Source: Leucocoprinus leucothites (lineage: Eukaryota; Basidiomycota; Agaricomycetes; Agaricales; Agaricaceae). From it: a stretch of DNA of 64,000 nucleotides. The notes beneath the pieces were generated by a model. That model saw only the letters and a list, made by a program, of their open reading frames with translations, was not told the origin of the DNA and ran no database searches. Positions 58,938-64,000 of this stretch are shown here, piece by piece. Within the stretch, counting starts at the first letter, position 1, and each line of letters starts with the position of its first letter. The position numbers and the translations under genes are program-made. The stretch is taken from positions 1,116,001-1,180,000 of the forward strand of contig JAACJO010000012.1 in the NCBI GenBank assembly GCA_013368445.1, in the 5' to 3' direction.

Positions 58938-61900
58938 ATGACGGCACCAACGCCTCCTAACCTCGGTTCATCCATTCCAACTTCCGCTTCATCCATGACC
59001 GCTGTCTCTACCCCTAGTGAGAGTGGATCAAACAAAGTGGAGGAGTCTTCTCGGTCGCAGAGCTCGTCACAGGCCCAAAAGAAACGCCGTATACCAGGTG
59101 CATGCGATATTTGCAAGAGAAAAAAGAGTAGGTCGTGATTTGTCTAGGGGAGAATGTCTGATTGACTTGACTCTACTTCACAGTTCGTTGCGATAGTGGG
59201 GAAATGCCGGGGAATCGATGTAGCAACTGCATTCAGTATGGACTCGAGTGTACGCACAAGGAGGTTACAAAGGTGAGTGACTCTGTTACCATTCATTTGT
59301 TTCGGCCGTTAATAGTACAACAGACGCTAGGGTCTGCAAAAGGGTTAGTAATTTTATAGGCCTGTCGTTCGACATCAATTAATCACGGCATGTAATAGTT
59401 ACGTCGAGAGTCTCGAGGGACGGCTAGAGAAGATGGACAAATTATTGACAAAAGTGCGTTAGATGAACTACTGCGCTAGCTGATTGCTAACAGCGTTCAG
59501 TTACTCCCTGGTATCGATCTCAGCCAAGAGGTTGATCGGCTCCTCGAAGAAGTCGACGATCAGGACGTTCCCCTAAAGGAGGAAGAAGATGACGACCAAA
59601 ACGCCAAGCTCATGGTCGGACAACTAGCTAAACTCGACCTCAACCCTCCGCAAAACCGATTCTTTGGCAGGTCTAGGTATTCCATCATTCTTATTCCACG
59701 TTTCCTCTACTTACCATACTTGGAATGGACCGCCAGTGGTTATCAACTTATCCAGACTGCGCTGGATCTGAAGAGTCAATACAAGGGGACCACTCAGAAT
59801 GCCGTCACTGTTGTTGAATTGAAGAGACGAAGACCCGAGTTTTGGGACGTTCCACCCGTGAGTAAGCCCCAGTTTTATTTTCAGACCTGGAATTAACGTT
59901 CCATCCAGTGGGTCTCCGTTAACCCTGAAACGGAAGATACCTTTCCTCCGTATACTTTCCCTCCTCTCGACCTTATTGGATCCCTCGTCGAGCACTACTT
60001 TACACAAATTAACCCTTTCCTCCCTCTTCTTCACCGACCGACATTCCAACGAGGGATTGACGAAAATCTACATCATTCCGACCAATATTTTGGCGCTGTT
60101 GTTCTTCTAGTTTGTGCACTGGGCTCAAGATACAGCGAGGATCCGCGGATTTTTGTAGAAGGTAGTAACTCGGCACGATCTGCGGGATGGAAGTGGTTTG
60201 AACAGGTGAAGGTCCTGCGAGCGTCGTTCTTCAAACGAGCGTCTCTGCACGAATTACAGGCATATGCTGTAAGTGACCCTGGACTGTTGGGTAATGTTAG
60301 TATATCTTGACCTGGCGGTTTGTAGCTCTTCGTTCTCTTTTCGCAGTCGTCTGAGATACCACAAGGATGCTGGAGTCAGATAGGGATGGCATTGCGTCTT
60401 GCTCAAGAGGTTGGGGCTCATCGACGGCGACCGCAAAGCAGCCATACACCCACGGTCGAGGAGGAACTGTGGAAACGGGCTTTTTGGTGAGCTTGTGAGC
60501 CATAGCTCCCTTTGCTTGTTGTTTTAACATTCGTTCTCCACAGGGTTCTCATGAGTATTGACCGTATGGCAAGTTCGAGCTCTGGGCGTCCATGTGGGCT
60601 CCAAGATGAAGAGTACGTAGGCTAATAAGGCACGATCGGATTGACGGCTAAGTATTTTGACAAGCTTTGACTTGGACCTTCCCATTGACTGTGACGACGA
60701 ATATTGGGAACATCCGGACGCCAGCATACGCTTCAAGCAACCGGAGGGCAAACCTTCCTCAATGTCATTCTTTAACTGTTACCTCAGCCTCATGGACATC
60801 CTCGCGTATGCTATGCGCGCGATTGTATGTCTATATCTCGACGTCTACAGAGAGATAGTTTGTCTTAGTATCCAAATAGTACGCTATCAAGCGGCCGAAG
60901 AATATGTTTGGACGGGTTATACAGCGGTCAGAACAACGGATCATTATGGAGTTGGACTCGGCGATGAACAACTGGATGGACTCGGTCCCTCAGCATTGTG
61001 AGTTCCCCGTTTATCTGTTCTTGTGACCACGCTTATAAAGAGCACGTCCTGATCCATAGTGCGCTGGAATCCATCGTGCGAGAACAAACTCTTCCTCAAG
61101 CAATCTGCTGCGCTATATGCCACGTATTACCATCTACAGATCTTCATCCACCGACCGTTCATTCCGTCCCCTCGTAATCGTACATCGGTCACGTTTCCTT
61201 CCCTGGCTATATGCACAAATGCTGCACGCTCATGCTGTCATGTTCTCGAGTCGTATAGTCGCATCAGTCATTTACCACTGCCTTATCTCCAGGTGAGTCT
61301 CAGTAGTTGCATGTCATTTCGCATCTTAGTGATTTGCGGGCGACCGCCGTTTCTGGATGAACGTAGTCTACACTATTCTTGGTGGCCGTCGTATTGCTGC
61401 TTAATATTTGGAGTGGAAAACGAACGGGTTTTGCACCACATCCAAAGAGAGAGATGGAAGATGTTCAGAGGTGCCTGAACATGCTCAAGTCTTGCGAAAC
61501 GAGGTAAATCACTATTGCGCATCGCTCTCCTTACCTCAGCGCTGAAATTCGGTAGGTGGAGCCAGGCTGGAAGATATGTGTGAGTTTTGCTGTTCGCTTA
61601 TTGCATTTCAGCCTGAACATGATCAGTGATATTTTATCTGGACTTGCGGACGCTGGTGATGTAACGATCCAAAATCACCCGTCATCGTCAAGTCCCCCGA
61701 GCCGAAAAAGACGAAGACTGCTATCAAACGAGCTTGCGCACCCAATGACTTCACCAACCGTTAGCTCAGACAATACAACTCCTGCTCCAACTATTGCCGC
61801 ACCGCCCAATTTTGTTTCTCCTTCGATGTCACAACCTCTTCAACCGCTCCACAATGCTGCACCTCCAAACTTCTCCCTCCCAATCTACGGTACTGATCTT

Positions 61901-62362
61901 GGGCGCCTGCCGGTGTACGGACAGTTCAACTTCGTGGATACAATTGCAGCATCACAACAAGAGATGGCCAGGCAGATACAGATGGCATTTCCAGTGTCCT
62001 CGGTGCTTTCAGGTCACTATCTCTCACATCATCAGCTCCTCCAGCATGCAACACTCCAGTCTCAGTTTTACAACTATTTTCAGGGTGCTATGGGTGCAGC
62101 AAGTTCTTTACCACTCTCAGATGCATTACCACCGGGTGCCTTGTTTGATGGACAATTGACTGGTAGTATCTACCCTCAGACAACTCAAGCAGCTCCCTCT
62201 CCTACTGCAGAAGTGCCTAACTCCGATCAACTAGAGATGCAGGGAGTGATGCAACCTCAGAGTCTATCTGGGGGGCCACTACTAGATAATGATACAATGT
62301 CAATGTGGTCAAGTGCACCTACAAGCTTTGAGTATGTTGGATTTCCTTTGTATTCTGAATAG
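58938..62362 (+). CDS. Zn2Cys6 transcription factor (fungal-specific TF domain)
   Basis: Gal4-type DNA-binding regulator, nuclear. After a Ser-rich N terminus and KKRR, the zinc cluster reads GACDICKRKK-IRCDSGEMPG then NRCSNCIQYGLEC, spacing C-x2-C-x6-C-x9-C-x2-C-x6-C, with an intron between the Lys-Lys and Ile codons. A heptad segment YVESLEGRLEKMDKLLTKLL follows as a dimerisation coil. The middle regulatory domain (Fungal_trans) is plain: IGSLVEHYFTQINPFLPLLH, RPTFQRGID, FGAVVLLVCALGSRYSEDPR, GCWSQIGMALRLAQEVGAHR, ELWKRAFWVLMSIDRMASSS and LPIDCDDEYWEHPD. The C-terminal exon is Gln/Ser/Pro rich and ends EYVGFPLYSE, a likely activation region. About a dozen exons. Closest in style to xylanolytic-type regulators, but targets cannot be inferred. 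Confidence 0.9.
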
Positions 62363-63121
62363 AATCTGACAGTAAAATAGATTGGATGAATGGAGGTCAT
62401 ATATTTCCAGTGTTAATGCAATGACCCATGGTTCAGAATATACTGAACCTGATCCAAAAGCTATTGAGTAGATAGATAATTTGATAATGGTATATTCTAT
62501 GAGAGGGCAATAAGCCTAGAGTAGCATTTCTTTGTCAGCAAAAAATCAAGATCACTTTTCTTGACTTTCCACTTAAGGCTCCCAGACTGCCTCTTTAATT
62601 AAAGGTGCTGGAAGATTCCCCTGAAACCTCTAATTACAGTGATGGAACAATCCTTGAGACAGGTCTAGTTTCCGAGATACTAATTTTTTACTTAGTCTCT
62701 TGTATATCTACTACCTTGAAAAAATATTGATAATTGTGTGCTACATACTGATACCCCTCATCAATAGATTGGAACTATTCTGCTGACTGAATGTTATGTG
62801 GCTCATCCATCTTTTGAGTTTGTTTTTGTTTCAGCTGATTGAAGCAGAATTGTATGTGGATTTAGGATGGACTGTGTAGGGATTTCTGTTATGGACCATC
62901 TTTGTAGTATGTCAAGAACTGAGTTATGAAGGTACAGAGATGCAGAGCCAATGTTCAAGACCAGGTGTCTAGGACAGAGGAGCAGATATGATTGATCTGG
63001 TCAGTAAATATGGGAGTGGGTCTTGGCCTCAAATTATGTGTTGTCCTACTACTGATGCTGACCTGGATTTCAGAAGTGGATAAAGATGGGAGGGTAAGGA
63101 GAGAGCAGAGGTCAGACTAGG
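62363..63121. other. AT-rich region without genes
   Basis: Composition shifts to AT-rich and no frame is protein-like. The shift from the GC-richer gene space and the neighbouring retroelement-like sequence suggest old repeats. Confidence 0.5.
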
Positions 63122-64000
63122 TTGTAACATGTGTTATGCACAGCCTTGGTATACACAGTGTTATAGTGATGCTGGCCCAGTCCTAAGCTGGTGTAATAAG
63201 TATCAACTTGATCTTATCAAAGGGGACTCCTTGGTAAGCAACAAAGTCATTTACAAAGTCAGAGTATAATACAGCAATTATAGAGTTAAAGACTTTAGTA
63301 ATTGAGATCTTAAAGGCTTAAGTTCAATTTGACTTTGTTAGGATAAAGGCTTGTATTGAGTCTCTACCTAACTAAGTAGAAACAATGTTTCTTCTTGGTA
63401 GATGTTAATGGCTTATATATGATACAAGTCTGTATCTAATATTAACTAGGGCTAAGGGCTTCTAATGAAAGAAGAGAAGTGTACAACTTCCTTAACTCTA
63501 ATTAAATGTTATGACCTTTGTTGGAACTCAGGTTGCAACTCTGGTAAAGGCTTGAGAATGAGAAAGGGAAAGATACAATTGGTAAAGCATAAAGAGTACA
63601 CTCTACCTAGGAGTCTATATATACATGAAGGAAGCAGACCTAGATAAGTATGAGTCAGAGGACTTGGGTAACTATGACATAAACTATAATATGGACTATG
63701 ATGTAGGAGTGGAGTAAGTACGAAAATAGAAAATGACATGAGAAGTACCAGAACTGAGTAAAGTCATAATATTACCCCCTTTCTATAGTTCAAGTCCTCA
63801 TGAACTAATGTAAGTGTCCATATAAGATACAACATATGGGAGTGTAGGAGAGTAAACTATAAGTCCTTTTTAGAAGCCTTCAATAGCTACACAGGCAATT
63901 GTTTTCTTAGTAGGGTCAATAATGAATTCTCCATTGTCAGGTACAGTGACTATGAAGAAAGGGGCATTTTTGGGGCCACCTTGGAAGCCTTTGATAGAAT
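63122..64000 (-). mobile_element. Possible end of an LTR retrotransposon
   Basis: From the window end inward on the minus strand an open frame (IKGFQGGPKNAPFFIVTVPD to IACVAIEGF then stop near 63870) is followed by AGAAAGGGGGTAATATTATGAC at about 63770. A purine tract joined to a TNTTATGAC start is what many basidiomycete Ty3/gypsy elements show at the polypurine tract and 3' LTR boundary. A TGTAACATG at 63122 could be the outer LTR end, giving an LTR of roughly 650 bases. The protein frame does not match a pol domain I can name, and the element runs off the window. Confidence 0.35.

Noticed and set aside
1..64000. CRISPR arrays, bacterial operons, phage or biosynthetic gene cluster
   Set aside because: Spliced eukaryotic genes throughout, no spaced direct repeats of the CRISPR kind, and no synthase or core cluster enzyme.

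Overview
This is a 64 kb stretch of nuclear DNA from a filamentous fungus, most likely a mushroom-forming basidiomycete (Agaricomycetes). Genes are close together on both strands, are broken by many GT-AG introns of about 50-60 bases, and include families typical of that group: an F-box protein without introns, a BTB/POZ protein, a DUF6593-like Pro/Ser-rich protein and a single-pass protein with two tandem ectodomains. Species cannot be named from the sequence. Joined reading frames were derived by hand from splice signals and conserved motifs; where the exon sum was checked to be a multiple of three this is stated.

Layout, left to right. 1-1513: no gene recognised. 1514-3811 (-): sphingosine-1-phosphate lyase. 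4255-7421 (-): muskelin-like kelch protein. 8669-12328 (+): secreted subtilisin-type protease. 12851-15193 (+): CCR4 deadenylase. 15846-17179 (+): diphosphomevalonate decarboxylase. 18437-19680 (+): small single-pass protein with a Ser-Asp repeat. 20968-22841 (-): SPO11 meiotic recombination protein. 22953-23987 (-) and 24024-25933 (+): divergent pair of a BTB protein and a YAG7-like RGG-box protein. 25934-28636: gene-poor. 28637-31033 (+): arrestin-domain adaptor. 31846-33416 (+): mitochondrial cytochrome c peroxidase. 33417-35059: repeats, including a complete 943-base non-autonomous DNA transposon with perfect 20-base terminal inverted repeats and an 8-base target duplication. 35060-36460 (-): F-box protein. 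37904-39494 (+): fungal G-protein-coupled receptor. 40476-40982 (-): CHZ1 histone chaperone. 41402-43388 (+): DUF6593-like protein. 43989-44926 (+): gluconokinase. 45122-46305 (+): proteasome alpha-3 (PRE9/PSMA4) subunit. 46425-47184 (-): CTR copper transporter. 47432-48018 (-): Yippee-family zinc protein. 48289-51811 (+): VPS53 of the GARP tether. 52141-56650 (-) and 56732-58550 (+): divergent pair of a large membrane protein and a magnesium-chelatase-like AAA protein. 58938-62362 (+): Zn2Cys6 transcription factor. 62363-64000: AT-rich, repeat-like, probably the end of a retroelement.

Most genes are conserved housekeeping functions with no operon-like logic: sphingolipid breakdown, sterol precursor synthesis, mRNA decay, meiosis, copper uptake, proteasome, endosome-to-Golgi traffic. 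The two themes that connect neighbours are protein turnover (muskelin and Yippee, both linked in other eukaryotes to the CTLH/GID ubiquitin ligase, plus a proteasome core subunit and an arrestin with PPxY-like motifs) and nutrient or surface sensing (GPCR, arrestin, two single-pass surface proteins). No wholly novel system was found. The best leads are the intact MITE and its repeat surroundings, the start-codon-only first exon and GC-AG intron of the proteasome gene, and the single-pass proteins.
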